DNA of 64,000 nucleotides from Thiocapsa sp. (GTDB taxonomy: Bacteria; Pseudomonadota; Gammaproteobacteria; Chromatiales; Chromatiaceae). Positions 7,946-17,505 of the stretch are shown here, one piece after another. The DNA is taken from NCBI RefSeq assembly GCF_018399035.1, contig NZ_CP073760.1:4158001-4222000 (forward strand), in the 5' to 3' direction. Position 1 is the first letter of the stretch. Every line of letters starts with the position of its first letter. The notes beneath the pieces are model-generated. The model was not told where the DNA came from, made no database searches, and was given only the letters and a program-made list of their open reading frames with translations. A program made the translations under genes and the position numbers.

Positions 7946-9391
7946 ATGCAATGGGAAACCGTGATCGGGCTCGAGGTCCATACTCAGCTCGCGACCCAAT
8001 CGAAGATCTTCTCGGGTGCATCGACCGCTTTCGGCGCGCCGCCCAACACGCAAGCTTGCGCCATCGATCTGGGTCTGCCCGGCGTGCTGCCGGTGCTCAA
8101 TGCCGAGGCGGTGCGTTTGGCCGTGCGTTTCGGCAAGGCGATCGGTGCCGAGGTGGCGCCGCGCTCGGTGTTCGCGCGAAAGAATTACTTCTATCCGGAT
8201 CTGCCGAAGGGCTACCAGATCAGTCAGTACGAGCTGCCCATCGTCGGCGAGGGACGCGTGGAGGTCGTGCTCGGCGACGGGGCGGTCAAGTCGATCGGGG
8301 TGACGCGTGCGCATCTGGAAGAAGACGCCGGCAAGTCGTTGCACGAGGAGAAGCTCGCGGGCGGCGGCTACACGGGGATCGATCTCAATCGGGCCGGCAC
8401 GCCGCTGCTCGAGATCGTCTCCGAGCCCGACATGCGCACGCCGCAGGAGGCCGTGGCCTACGCCCGGAAGATCCATCAACTGGTGCGCTGGATCGGCATC
8501 AGCGACGGCAACATGCAGGAGGGCTCCTTCCGGGTCGACGCCAACGTCTCGGTGCGACCGCTCGGTCAGGCGCGCTTCGGCACCCGTACCGAGATCAAGA
8601 ACCTCAACTCGTTCCGCTTCATCGAGCGTGCGATTCAGTTCGAGGTCGAGCGTCAGATCGACGTGATCGAAGGCGGCGGGACCGTCGTGCAGGAGACCCG
8701 GCTCTATGATCCGGAGCGCGACGAGACCCGTCCCATGCGCTCCAAGGAAGAGGCCAACGACTACCGCTACTTTCCGGATCCGGACCTGCTCCCGGTCGAG
8801 ATCGATGTCGCCTTCATCGTCGATGCGGTCGCGGATCTCCCCGAGCTGCCGGACAGCATGCGCGAGCGCTTCCACACCCAATACGGGCTCGGCGAGTACG
8901 ACGCCAGTCTGCTGACCGCCGGGCGCGAGCTTGCCCAGTATTTCGAGGCGGTGGTGCAGGCCACCGCCGAGCCCAAGCTGGCCGCCAACTGGGTCAACGG
9001 CGAGCTGGCGGCCGCGCTGAATCGCTCCGAGATCGAGATCGCACGGAGCCCGGTCTCCGCGGCCATGCTCGCCGGGCTCATCCATCGCATCCAGGACGGA
9101 ACGGTGTCCGGGAAGCTCGCCAAACAGGTCTTCGAGGCGATGTGGAGCGGGGAGGGCGATGCCGACAGCGTCATTCAGACGCGCGGGCTGCGCCAGATCA
9201 CCGACAGCGGCGAGCTCGAGGCGCTGATCGCGTCGATCGTCGCCGCCAACCCCGGCCAGGTCGAGCAATACCGCGCCGGCAAGGACAAGGTCTTCGGCTT
9301 CTTCGTCGGTCAGGTGATGAAGGAGAGCAAGGGCAAGGCCAACCCGCAGCAGGTCAACGAGATCCTGATACGTGTGCTCGCGAGCGACTGA
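7946..9391 (+). CDS. gatB: Asp-tRNA(Asn)/Glu-tRNA(Gln) amidotransferase subunit B
   Basis: 481 residues. It begins MQWETVIGLEVHTQLATQSK, the GatB hallmark, and contains LPKGYQISQYELPI and the HLEEDAGKSLHEE motif of the kinase-like domain that phosphorylates the Glu or Asp on the tRNA. The C-terminal YqeY-like helical tail (about residues 330-480) ends with FFVGQVMKESKGKANPQQVN. It follows gatA after 102 bp, a larger gap than the gatC-gatA spacing. Complete, with no frameshift. Confidence 0.97.
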   Translation: MQWETVIGLEVHTQLATQSKIFSGASTAFGAPPNTQACAIDLGLPGVLPVLNAEAVRLAVRFGKAIGAEVAPRSVFARKNYFYPDLPKGYQISQYELPIVGEGRVEVVLGDGAVKSIGVTRAHLEEDAGKSLHEEKLAGGGYTGIDLNRAGTPLLEIVSEPDMRTPQEAVAYARKIHQLVRWIGISDGNMQEGSFRVDANVSVRPLGQARFGTRTEIKNLNSFRFIERAIQFEVERQIDVIEGGGTVVQETRLYDPERDETRPMRSKEEANDYRYFPDPDLLPVEIDVAFIVDAVADLPELPDSMRERFHTQYGLGEYDASLLTAGRELAQYFEAVVQATAEPKLAANWVNGELAAALNRSEIEIARSPVSAAMLAGLIHRIQDGTVSGKLAKQVFEAMWSGEGDADSVIQTRGLRQITDSGELEALIASIVAANPGQVEQYRAGKDKVFGFFVGQVMKESKGKANPQQVNEILIRVLASD

Positions 9392-9558
9392 TCCCGAGTC
9401 CCCGGCGACGGGGTCGGTCAGTCGCGCGTTTCAGGTGCGATGGAGTGATATCCCGCCATGGATCCCTTCGTCACGCGCATAGCGCCGATCGATCTTGCGA
9501 CCCTGCGCGGTGGTCACGCGGTTTTGGCCGTGGCGATCGGTATCCGGTGAAGCAGCAG

Positions 9559-10221
9559 ATGTCCTCCGACTCGACGCCGGCGCGGGCCTCTCGGCCGCTT
9601 GCCCGTGCGGCCGCCTGGATGGGGGTCGCCCTGACCTCCTTCGCACTGCTCGCCGTCTCCGCGCGCGAGCTGCTGGACACCATGGAGCCGGTGCAGTTTC
9701 TCTTCCTGCGGACCGCGCTCGGTCTGCCGCTCTTGGTGCCGCTGGCGTTGTGGTTGGCCCCGGGCTTTTATCGCACCGAACGGCTGCCCCTGCACCTGCT
9801 GCGCAACCTCTTCCACTACGGCGGACAGGTCTTCTGGATCACCGCCATCGGCATGTTGCCGCTCGCGTTGGTCTTCGCGCTCGAGTTCACCACACCCGTG
9901 TGGGCGGCCGTACTGGCGCTGTTTTTTCTCGGCGAGCGGTTGAATCGAGGGCGTGTCGTGGCGCTTGTCCTGGGAGTGGCGGGCGTCCTCGTGATCACGC
10001 GGCCCGGCGTGCAGCCGCTCGATCTCGGTGTGCTGATCGGGCTGGCGGCCGCGGTCGGATTCGCCGTAAGTCTGACGGCGACCAAGGGCCTCACGCGCTA
10101 CGACGGTGTCTTCACCATCCTCTTCTGGATGCTGGCGATGCAGCTCCTGATCGGCCTCGTCCCCGCGCTGCTGGTGTGGCAGCCGGTCGACTGGGTCGAT
10201 GCACCCTGGCTATACCTCATA
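9559..10221 (+). pseudogene. EamA/DMT-family transporter, N-terminal part, cut by IS630
   Basis: 221 codons from ATG 9559 (MSSDSTPARASRPLARAA; GTG 9547 is an alternative start) with about seven hydrophobic helices and the EamA feature FALEFTTPVWAAVLALFFLGE at the end of the first repeat. The frame is broken after the codons for WLYLI by an IS630 element flanked by TA duplications. Joining it to 11373-11612 gives one 300-residue frame, the usual size of a ten-helix drug/metabolite exporter. The truncated product lacks the last three helices or so and is presumably non-functional. The substrate is unknown. Confidence 0.88.
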
Positions 10222-11258
10222 TAGGCACAAGCTCACATTTTTTGAATGCCTGGAATTTCAGCGTGAGTAAAGAGTCCAGCTCCTTCTTGTGCGTGGTGTG
10301 CGTTTGTTTTAGGCAGTCGGTGATTGCAGTTCGGAACTCGGCGAAATTAGGATAGTATTTCGAGTAGAGCACTTCTTTCTTGACGAACTTCCACAACCTT
10401 TCGATCAGGTTCAAATTCGGTGAATAGGTGGGAAGATAAAGCAGTTCGATATTCAGCTGCAAAGCCAGCGCTGTGACGATATTGCACTTCTGGTAGCGCG
10501 CATTGTCCATCACCAGCGTGATTGGCACGTCGAGATTCAGCATGGCAATGCGTCGCAACAGGTCGCAGACGCTTACCGCAGTGATATAGGTATCGTTCGT
10601 CACCATCACCAGTTCATGCGTGATCGCGTTCAGCGCACCGAGCACGTTGAAACGTTTTCTCCCGGCGGAAGTCTTTAAAAAAAGGCGGGAGAATGACCAC
10701 AGAATGCCGAGAAAGGCACCCATTACAAAGTGAGCAGCATCGACAAAAAATAGCGCGTTTACCCTGTCTGGCTTCTTCGATGCGCGGCTCTAACTTATTG
10801 ATAATAAACTGTTCTTGCTCCTCTGGATCGGCTTTCGAGGGGATGATTCCGACTCGTCTCGGAGCCATGCCGAGCGAATTGAGAAACCGCCCCACGGCGC
10901 TCGGACTGCGCTTGATTCCCGTCAGCTCCTCGATCATGGCCGCCGCCTCGTTGATGGTCGCAGGCGGATGCGCGCGGAAATGGGCTTCGAGTCGATAGCG
11001 ATGCTGCTCCAACTCGCTTATCGGGGCGTAGAAGTTGAGCTCCGTCAGCTTTTTGATACCACCGGACTGAAACATCCCTAGGTACTGCCGTAAGGTGTTG
11101 CTGGAAATTCCCGCGAGCCGACAAATCTCCCGGTGCGCAAGGCCTTGGCTCTTCAGCCACAGCACCTCCATTCGCCTGCGCACCCTTGGGTGTGGATGCT
11201 CGTAACGCAACTTCTGTATTGTCTTCAAATCCTGCTCGGAGAACTCGATTCTGATCAT
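10217..11258 (-). CDS. IS630 transposase made by -1 frameshift
   Basis: Two overlapping frames. 11258-10614 encodes the N-terminal helix-turn-helix half (MIRIEFSEQDLKTIQKLRYE; HREICRLAGISSNTLRQYL). The frame entered near 10750 encodes the DDE half: Asp in FFVDAAHF, Asp in TLVMDNARYQK, Glu in LNLIERLWKFVKKE. The switch lies at a run of six T on the coding strand (10745-10750). Re-reading one T gives AIFFVDAAHFVMGAF, matching the family, so a programmed -1 shift is likely, as in many IS630 elements. The final codons read GTG-CCT-ATA-TGA, so the stop codon comes from target DNA outside the element. Probably active. Confidence 0.88.
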
Positions 11259-11370
11259 CGTCTAAAAAACACTACAAGGCGGCCCGTCGGTAGCGATAAG
11301 TCTAACTCGAAGTTAAAATGTTATCGAGCATTGCTGAGAGTCGACATAAGGAAAGTTGCGTTTATGCCTA
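10222..11370. mobile_element. IS630-family insertion sequence
   Basis: 1149 bp. Both ends carry an imperfect inverted repeat starting TAGGCA: left TAGGCACAAGCTCACATTTT, right (reverse strand) TAGGCATAAACGCAACTTTC. It is flanked by TA at 10220-10221 and 11371-11372, the TA target duplication typical of IS630/Tc1-mariner elements. The encoded transposase needs one -1 frameshift. GC is lower than in the host genes. Excision of the element plus one TA restores the EamA reading frame. Confidence 0.93.
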
Positions 11371-11612
11371 TAAAAGGTATACTCGTCGCCGCGGTCACCG
11401 GGATCAGCGCCCATCTCGGCATCGCCAAGGCGTTTCAGCATGCCGACGCAACGGTCGTTCTGCCGATGGATTTTCTGCGCCTGCCGCTCATCGCGCTGGT
11501 CGGGGCACTCTTTTACGGCGAGGGACTCGACCCTTGGGTCATCGCCGGGGCGGCGCTGATCTTTGTCGGGAACGAGTACAGCTTGCGGCGCGAGAGGCGG
11601 CTGTCGCCCTAG
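11371..11612 (+). pseudogene. EamA/DMT-family transporter, C-terminal part
   Basis: Eighty codons including the stop (from 11373, after the TA duplication 11371-11372). It encodes GILVAAVTGISAHLGIAKAF, then ADATVVLPMDFLRLPLIALV and GALFYGEGLDPWVIAG, the classic end of the second EamA repeat, and closes with RRERRLSP. It has no start of its own and is the displaced tail of the 9559-10221 fragment. The IS interrupts between helices 7 and 8 of the expected ten. Confidence 0.88.
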
Positions 11613-11686
11613 TCCGGGCGGGCGTGCTATCCCGGCAGGGTAACGGCGCTGCTCTGCGGTGCCGTTTAGGCGCGGCTTCGATCCGC

Positions 11687-12751
11687 CTACGAGGGAGCGA
11701 TCGGAGGAGCGTCGGACGGATGGCCTGTCTCGCACGGGAGGTCGTGCTCGCCTTGTCTCGGGCGCTCGTAGGTCTCGACAAGATACAGCGGACGGCCTTT
11801 GGTCTCGTTGAACATTCGACCGAGATACTCGCCTAGGACACCGATGGCGGCGAGCTGGACGCCGCCGAGAAAGAGGACCGCAACCATCAGGGACGGATAA
11901 CCGGCGACGGGATCCCCGTAACGCAAGGTCTTGTAGATGATCCAGCTTGCGTAGAGGAACGCCGTCATGGCCGTGAGCAGCCCGACATAGCTGGCCACCT
12001 TGAGCGGGGCCGTGCTGAAGGAGGTAATGCCCTCGATCGCGAAACCCCACAGCTTGTGGTAGTTCCACTTGGTCGCTCCGGCACTACGGCGGTCGCGATG
12101 GTAGGTCACCGCGGTTTGTCGATAGCCGATCCAGGCGAACAGGCCCTTCATGAAGCGATGTTGCTCGCGCAGCCGGCACAGGGCATCGACCGCACGGCGG
12201 CTGAGCAGACGGAAGTCGCCCGTGTCCTTGGGGATCTCGATCGGGCTCATGCCCCCGATGACGCGGTAGAAATAGCGTGCGCTCAGCTTTTTCAGTGCAC
12301 TCTCGCCGTCGCGCGACAGGCGTGTCGCGTAGACCACGTCGTAGCCCTGGCTCCAACGCGCCATCAGCGCGGGGATCAGCTCGGGCGGATCCTGAAGATC
12401 GGCGTCGATGATGACGGTGGCCTCGCCCCGACTATGATCCAGTCCGGCAGTCATCGCGATCTCCTTGCCGAAGTTCCGGCTGAGATTCAGGACGGCCACC
12501 CGCGGGTCGGCGGCGCGCAGGCGATAGAGGATATCCAGGGTCGCATCGCGACTGCCGTCGTTGACGTAGATCACCTCGGCGGTGACGCCCAATCCATCGA
12601 TCACGGCCGTCAGGCGCCGATGCAGCTCGCCGAGCACCTCGGCCTCGTTGTAGGCCGGAACTATCACGGAAAGTGTTGGTGGATCCATGTCCGGTACCGC
12701 GTCGTTCGTGGCGGATAACGTGTAGAGAAAATCGGGGTGCTCGATGCTCAT
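11687..12751 (-). CDS. gtrB: GtrB-like polyprenyl-phosphate glycosyltransferase
   Basis: 354 residues. The GT2 domain starts TLSVIVPAYNEAEVLGEL (about residue 26), has the nucleotide/metal motif IIDADLQDPPE (about 115) and the GDFRLLSRRAVDAL segment. Two membrane helices follow in the last third (VASYVGLLTAMTAFLYASWI and SLMVAVLFLGGVQLAAIGVL). This is the DPM1/GtrB/ArnC architecture, which transfers a sugar from a nucleotide donor to undecaprenyl phosphate on the inner face of the membrane. The start ATG at 12751 overlaps the gtrA stop (ATGA), indicating translational coupling. Donor sugar unknown. Confidence 0.9.
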   Translation of the reverse strand: MSIEHPDFLYTLSATNDAVPDMDPPTLSVIVPAYNEAEVLGELHRRLTAVIDGLGVTAEVIYVNDGSRDATLDILYRLRAADPRVAVLNLSRNFGKEIAMTAGLDHSRGEATVIIDADLQDPPELIPALMARWSQGYDVVYATRLSRDGESALKKLSARYFYRVIGGMSPIEIPKDTGDFRLLSRRAVDALCRLREQHRFMKGLFAWIGYRQTAVTYHRDRRSAGATKWNYHKLWGFAIEGITSFSTAPLKVASYVGLLTAMTAFLYASWIIYKTLRYGDPVAGYPSLMVAVLFLGGVQLAAIGVLGEYLGRMFNETKGRPLYLVETYERPRQGEHDLPCETGHPSDAPPIAPS

Positions 12752-13152
12752 AGCGCATCGCTCTCGCGAAAGGTCCAGAGACTATTCAAGACGAAATTGA
12801 GTAGAAATACGGTTGCTGTGGCGACGACCTGAACGAGGAGGTAATTGAATCCGAAGCTGTCGACGCCCGCGTGGACAATTAACGTATTCAACAGTCCTGT
12901 GGCGATTGCGATCAAGGCAAATTTGGGTCCTGCGTCACGATGGGACTTTGCGCTGTTGAAAGTATAACGATAGTTCAACACGTAGTTGACGATGGCGCCA
13001 AGCGCGAAACCGATTGTCGTTGCCGCGACGGCATCGAGTAGCTTGGTTTCGACTAGAAACACCAGAGCTGAATAATGCACTAGGGTTCCGGCTACTCCCA
13101 CGATCCCGAAGGTCGCGACCCTATGCAGAATTGTCATGATCGGTTTAAACAT
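12748..13152 (-). CDS. gtrA: GtrA-family flippase-like membrane protein
   Basis: 134 residues from ATG 13152, which has GAAAGAA just upstream. A longer frame begins at 13284 but its N-terminus is not family-like. Four hydrophobic helices are visible: VATFGIVGVAGTLVHYSALV, AATTIGFALGAIVNYVLNY, FALIAIATGLLNTLIVHAG and LLVQVVATATVFLLNFVLN. The motif NYVLNYRYTF and the closing NSLWTF are GtrA (PF04138) hallmarks. GtrA proteins are thought to flip the lipid-linked sugar made by GtrB. Between the DUF6311 gene and gtrB, it completes a three-part GtrA/GtrB/transferase set. Confidence 0.92.
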   Translation of the reverse strand: MFKPIMTILHRVATFGIVGVAGTLVHYSALVFLVETKLLDAVAATTIGFALGAIVNYVLNYRYTFNSAKSHRDAGPKFALIAIATGLLNTLIVHAGVDSFGFNYLLVQVVATATVFLLNFVLNSLWTFRESDAL

Positions 13153-13264
13153 CGTTCTTTCTTCGCGGACTGAATCCTGGAATCTCGTGACTGCATTCGA
13201 GCCTTGAGTTGCCGATTGCCGGGGCCCTACGAGGTTGACCCGGATCTCGGAAAGACGGAAGAAT

Positions 13265-15229
13265 TTATCTACAGACTCCGGCATGAGTGTCGTAGCTGAA
13301 GGCGCTTATTGGTTTGTCCGGGGCGATCAATACCATATTAAGTCCGCGGCGTTGGTGCGAATATTCGATGCCGTCGACCTTAATAGATGATCGGTTCCCG
13401 GAGGTATTTCCAGCGCTCTCTATCGCGACGTCCCTCCCGAGAACGCGGGTTGTATGGATCAAGGGGCGCTGGCCGAAATCTTCGTGCAGAATGACCCCGT
13501 TCTCGACGACGATAAGGTATGAATCCCGGAATCCCATACGATCGATTTCGCTTCCAGTCATGTGCAACGCATCGACAAGTGCTGCGGGCAGCGAAGCAGA
13601 TGCCTCGTCTTGGGCGGCAATCAGCAACGCACAGTCCGATCCGCAACCGGCGATCAACTGCTCGGGGTTCGGCGCCGACCCTTGCGCAATTTGGTCGACG
13701 GTGTAACGAATTGCAGCGGAGTCGACCGTGCGATCGGGGAGCATCAAGACCCAATCGTCGATCGTTAAAAAGGATCGACCCGGAGCGCAGACATACCAAC
13801 CGGAAGGGTAAATGCCGAGAATGTTTCGCGTTGACGCGTGCCCGCGCGCCAGATGCTCTCTGAACTCGTTCTCCCAAGCGCCGAGTTCAAGGTGAGACCT
13901 GGCACTGTAAACCGGGATAACGGGGACGCCTAGCGGAGCGCCAAGTAAGACGCCTCGATACATGGCGGATTGTTTTTTCTCCCAAGACCCATCGGCATGT
14001 ATGGCGTCGGCATCACCGAGTAAAGGTGTGAGCGTGGGTCCTAGTTCGTCATGAGCCTGCTCCCGAGCGAACGCACTGCTAAGCGCTGCGCGCAGCGGAA
14101 TGAGATCGATGAATTGAATGATGCACAAGGCCAAGAGAAGCGGAACGGCAATCGGTCGTGCACGTCGCCAAATGACAACGAGTGCGCCCACATAAAGCAG
14201 ATAGGCCACCGGCCAGAAGAAGCGTCCGCTGGACCGGAAGACGCCCAGCGCTGAATTAATGTATTCCGGCAGCGTGAATGCAACGACGACGCGGTCACCG
14301 AGCATGGCCGGCAAGGAGATGGCAAATAGGGTCGCTGCGATCCCGTAAAGTATAAGGAAGCGCGTGCGGTGCGAGATCGGAGAAAGTGTGCGGCCTTTGG
14401 AGAAAACGGCGTACGCAAGCAGACCGCCCGCGACTGTCAGCATCATCAAACCGCCAACGCCTAGATACTGGTATCCTTCGTATTGTCCAGGGCCTGTCGG
14501 CAGCGAGGGTAGAAAATGAGATAAGCCTGCAGGGTTAAATGGTGAATTAAGATTCATTGAATAGTAACCGAATCCGGCGCTACCGGCGGACTCGAGCGAA
14601 AAATATCCTAATAATGCCATAATGCCGAACAGTAGAAAGAGTGCCGCAACTACGCTGAGGACTTTTCGGGTGATGCTGCCGGGTCCGAATAGTATGACTC
14701 CGATGATCAGCGGAAAAACCATGGCCGTCAGGTAAAAATGAATGACGGTTGAAAGTATGATAATTGCAATGCCTTGTACGTGGATGGACTTGTCGCCCGC
14801 GCTTGAGGTCGGGTAAAGGTATAGGCTAATAGCCCAGAGAATCAGCCAGTGTGCCATCAGGGTGTCGTGACCCCACCGTGTGAGTAGGGGTGGGTAGAGC
14901 AGAAAAAGCAAGGCGACCGCGACCGCGAATAGGCGATTGCTTGAAATGCGAAAGCCAAGCAGATATGCAAAAAAAGACTGCAGTACCAGGCACAGCGCAT
15001 ACCATGGTCCAATATATTGAAACTGTTCAGGAAGAATCGAGCTGAACGGTTTCAGAACGAGCGCAAATAATGGATTAGAATCGGTGAAAATGATCGGGAT
15101 GCCGACGGGCCAGGCGATCAGCGTCGTTGTCGTGATCGGAAAGCGCCATGCGTCGAATCGGAAAGCGTGCCAACCGGTAAAGTGCTGGCCAAGGTCGCCG
15201 GTCATCAGCCAGCCAACATTGGTCGGATC
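13265..15229 (-). pseudogene. DUF6311 membrane glycosyltransferase-like protein, C-terminal part
   Basis: The frame reads DPTNVGWLMTGDLGQHFTGW at its beginning and continues through about ten hydrophobic helices to a ~200-residue soluble C-terminal domain. GWHAFRFDAWRFPITTTTLI and LLTRWGHDTLMAHWLILW are typical of DUF6311 proteins, polytopic membrane proteins resembling lipid-sugar-dependent glycosyltransferases. It is fused in frame to the IS transposase frame upstream, so a single 1223-codon frame exists but does not represent a natural protein. The N-terminal 40 codons lie beyond the IS at 17148-17275. Together with gtrA and gtrB it probably acted as the periplasmic transferase (GtrC role). 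At present it lacks its own start. Confidence 0.87.
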
Positions 15230-17147
15230 GGCCTTGTTCATTATCCCGGCCACCGCCATCAGGCCGCGACCGGCATCAGATAGGGCAGTTTCGGCGGGCG
15301 TGGCCGTCGGCGTCGCGGTCGCGGCGGCAAGGGCACACGCAGTAGTAGCTCCTCGAACAGTGCGGGATGTGTCCGCCCGAAGAAGCGCTCGGCGGCGGTC
15401 GTGCCGTCGGGACGGCGGATGTGGAAGTTGTGCACGGCGGTGAGCGCGGCGAGCCTGCGGTCGCTCAAGCGATGACGCCCGTGATGATGCAGCGACAGTT
15501 GGCCGTTGCGTCCTTCCACACAGGAGCTGCTGCGTTGGAACAGATCGGCGCAAGCGCCGGCGACCTGTTCGACCCGAGCGCTGTCCTCGGGCGCGAGACG
15601 CTGCAGCGGATGATCGGCGCGCCGCAGGACGTCGAGCAACGCGGTACTCGCCGCCTGCACGCGGTGTCGGGTCTCGGCCGCGGTGCTGCGGGCGGCGACG
15701 CGCTTCGAGGTAGATGCCGGGGATGAGCTGCTCGAGGACCGCCGCTTCCAGCTCCGGGGATAGTGCGAGGGCCTCGACCCTGGCGGTCACGGTGGCGAAG
15801 AAGAACGCGAGCGTGGCGAGCCACTGCACGGTCAGGCGCTCGGCCTTGGCGAGGCGTTCGCGAGCGCGCTCGGGCAGCTCGGCGGCCTCGGCCAATCCCT
15901 TCAGGCGCGTCCAGACGTCGGTGAAGCGCGCCGCCACACGCTCCACCGGCTGGGTCTGTCCATCCACCGGATCATACGGGTGATACAGCACGCCGAGCTC
16001 GCGGATCAATGCGCGCGCCTCGCTCTGCCGCTCCCGTGCGCGGTCGCGTTCGGCTTCCACGGCGACCAGCGCGCTCAGGGCGGCGCCAATGCGGGTCTCG
16101 AAGTCGGGCGGACGCCCGAGCGGGCGCGGCACGCGCGCCTCGAACGCCTGCTGCGCCGCGCGCTCGGCCTCCCAGTGTCTCTGCGCGGCGGCGACGCCGG
16201 CTTCGGCCTGGCGCAGATCGCGCGCCAACGCCAAGGACGTGGCTTTGGAGACCTCGTGTTGGCCGTGAAAGAGGTCCGGGGAGTGGTGGGCACCGAAATC
16301 CGCCTCGGCATGCCGACGCAGCGCCTTGGCCTCGTCGGCGGTGCTCTGGATCACCTCCACGGCAAGCCCCGTGCAGGCGTCCTGAAGCGCCGCCGTCCAG
16401 GTCGCCGCGGTGCGATCCGCGGCGTATTGCTCCAGGACAATGAAGTTCGACACCGGCTCGATGTTGACCAAGCAGATCCCCGGATGAAAGGTTTCGTCCT
16501 CGCACACCGTCACCGCACGCGCCGGCATGCCCTCGGCAAGCGCCGTGCGCTGCTGCGCGGCCACCGCGACCACGGCCGTTTCCAAGGCGACATTCAGCGC
16601 ATGCTGCGCGCCGTCGCTGACCCCGACGAAGGCCGACAGTCCGCTCAGCTCCAGGAACTCACTCACCAGCCGGGTGCCGCCCGCCGCCCGCAAGGTGATG
16701 CTGAAATGCGCCGCCAACACCAGCCGATGCAACCAATCGATCCCCTCCGGGGTGCGTGCGAAGGCCGTCAAGCCCGTCGGCGGATCCCCGCGCGGAACCT
16801 CCCCGCACCAGTCGCGCAAGGTGCTGCGCGCAATACCCATCTCGGTGGCCACGGCGCGTTGCGTCTCCCCCGCCGCCAGCCGTGCTTCGGCCGCCGCGAT
16901 GTGCTCGGCTTGCTCCAAGCGTGTGCGTCGCGTCATGAGCCGATGCTCCGGCCCGGTCTCGAACGTCCGGGTAGCGCAGCGCCCGCGCTTGGTCTAAAGT
17001 CACTCTCGGCAGGATCTTCGAACATCTTTTCGAACCCTCGGTTAGTTTGCACTTCCAAGGGTATGAAATTTCGTGGGTCCTGCCAAATCCCCGCACATCC
17101 GTCACCAAGCCCCGGACTCGGACTTGGACGGGCTTATGAACAACGCC
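15230..17147. mobile_element. insertion sequence with DUF6399-type transposase, 8-bp target duplication
   Basis: 1918 bp. Terminal inverted repeats: GGCCTTGTTCATTATCCC at the left and GGCGTTGTTCATAAGCCC at the right (reverse strand), 15 of 18 identical. It is flanked by direct repeats GTCGGATC at 15222-15229 and 17148-17155. Removing the element and one repeat joins 128 bp and 1957 bp into a 2085-bp frame (694 codons plus stop) for the interrupted DUF6311 protein, which fixes the ends exactly. I cannot assign it to a named IS family. Confidence 0.88.
15259..16936 (-). CDS. DUF6399-type transposase, frameshifted
   Basis: Starts MTRRTRLEQAEHIAAAEARL with a helix-turn-helix (QRAVATEMGIARSTLRDWCG). 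Candidate acidic catalytic residues are in VTVCEDETFHPG, HHSPDLFHGQHEVSKA and, in a different frame, SSCVEGRNGQLSLHHHGRHR. The last match defines the DUF6399 region, lying about where a DDE Glu is expected. After YLE (about 15704) one extra G on the coding strand shifts the frame; skipping it yields YLERVAARSTAAETRHRV and then runs to the stop at 15259. Either this copy is inactivated, the transposase uses a +1 shift, or the base is a sequencing error. Transposase role is inferred from terminal repeats plus target duplication. Confidence 0.72.
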
Positions 17148-17275
17148 GTCGGATCGAGAAGCGATGCGTCGAATATATAAAGAAATGCCAATAAACCCAG
17201 CAGTGCCGGTACGAGGATGCCGAAGAGCGGGATGCGGGCGGCGATCTTTTTGAGGTCGAGCGGCAACGGAATCAT
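17148..17275 (-). pseudogene. DUF6311 protein, N-terminal fragment
   Basis: From ATG 17275 (GAGACGAG just upstream): MIPLPLDLKKIAARIPLFGI, then a first membrane helix (LVPALLGLLAFLYIF) and DASLLDPT, where the IS begins. The duplicated GATCCGAC encodes the same DPT as the start of the downstream part (13265-15229), and splicing there is seamless. It is divergent from pyrD, with 230 bp between the start codons. Confidence 0.85.
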
Positions 17276-17505
17276 CTCGTCTCTGTAAATGAAGTGGTGT
17301 GCACGAGGGTAGGAGAAAGGCGCGAACTTTACACCGGCGATCGTCGTTTGTCTTCCTTCAGATGCGGCTCGCTGCGATAGTCTAGGTCGCGGCGCTCTGG
17401 TCGCCGTTTCGCGGAACAAGTCCGCGAGGCGTCCAGCATGCTTTAGGATACCGACGTCTTTGATCGAAATTTCTTCTTTGGTGACGGGCACAGGGTTTAA
17501 AGGAC

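Noticed and set aside
13265..16936. A single 1223-codon protein
   Set aside because: It is an in-frame accident joining the IS transposase start to the interrupted DUF6311 tail. Target duplications and terminal repeats prove the insertion.
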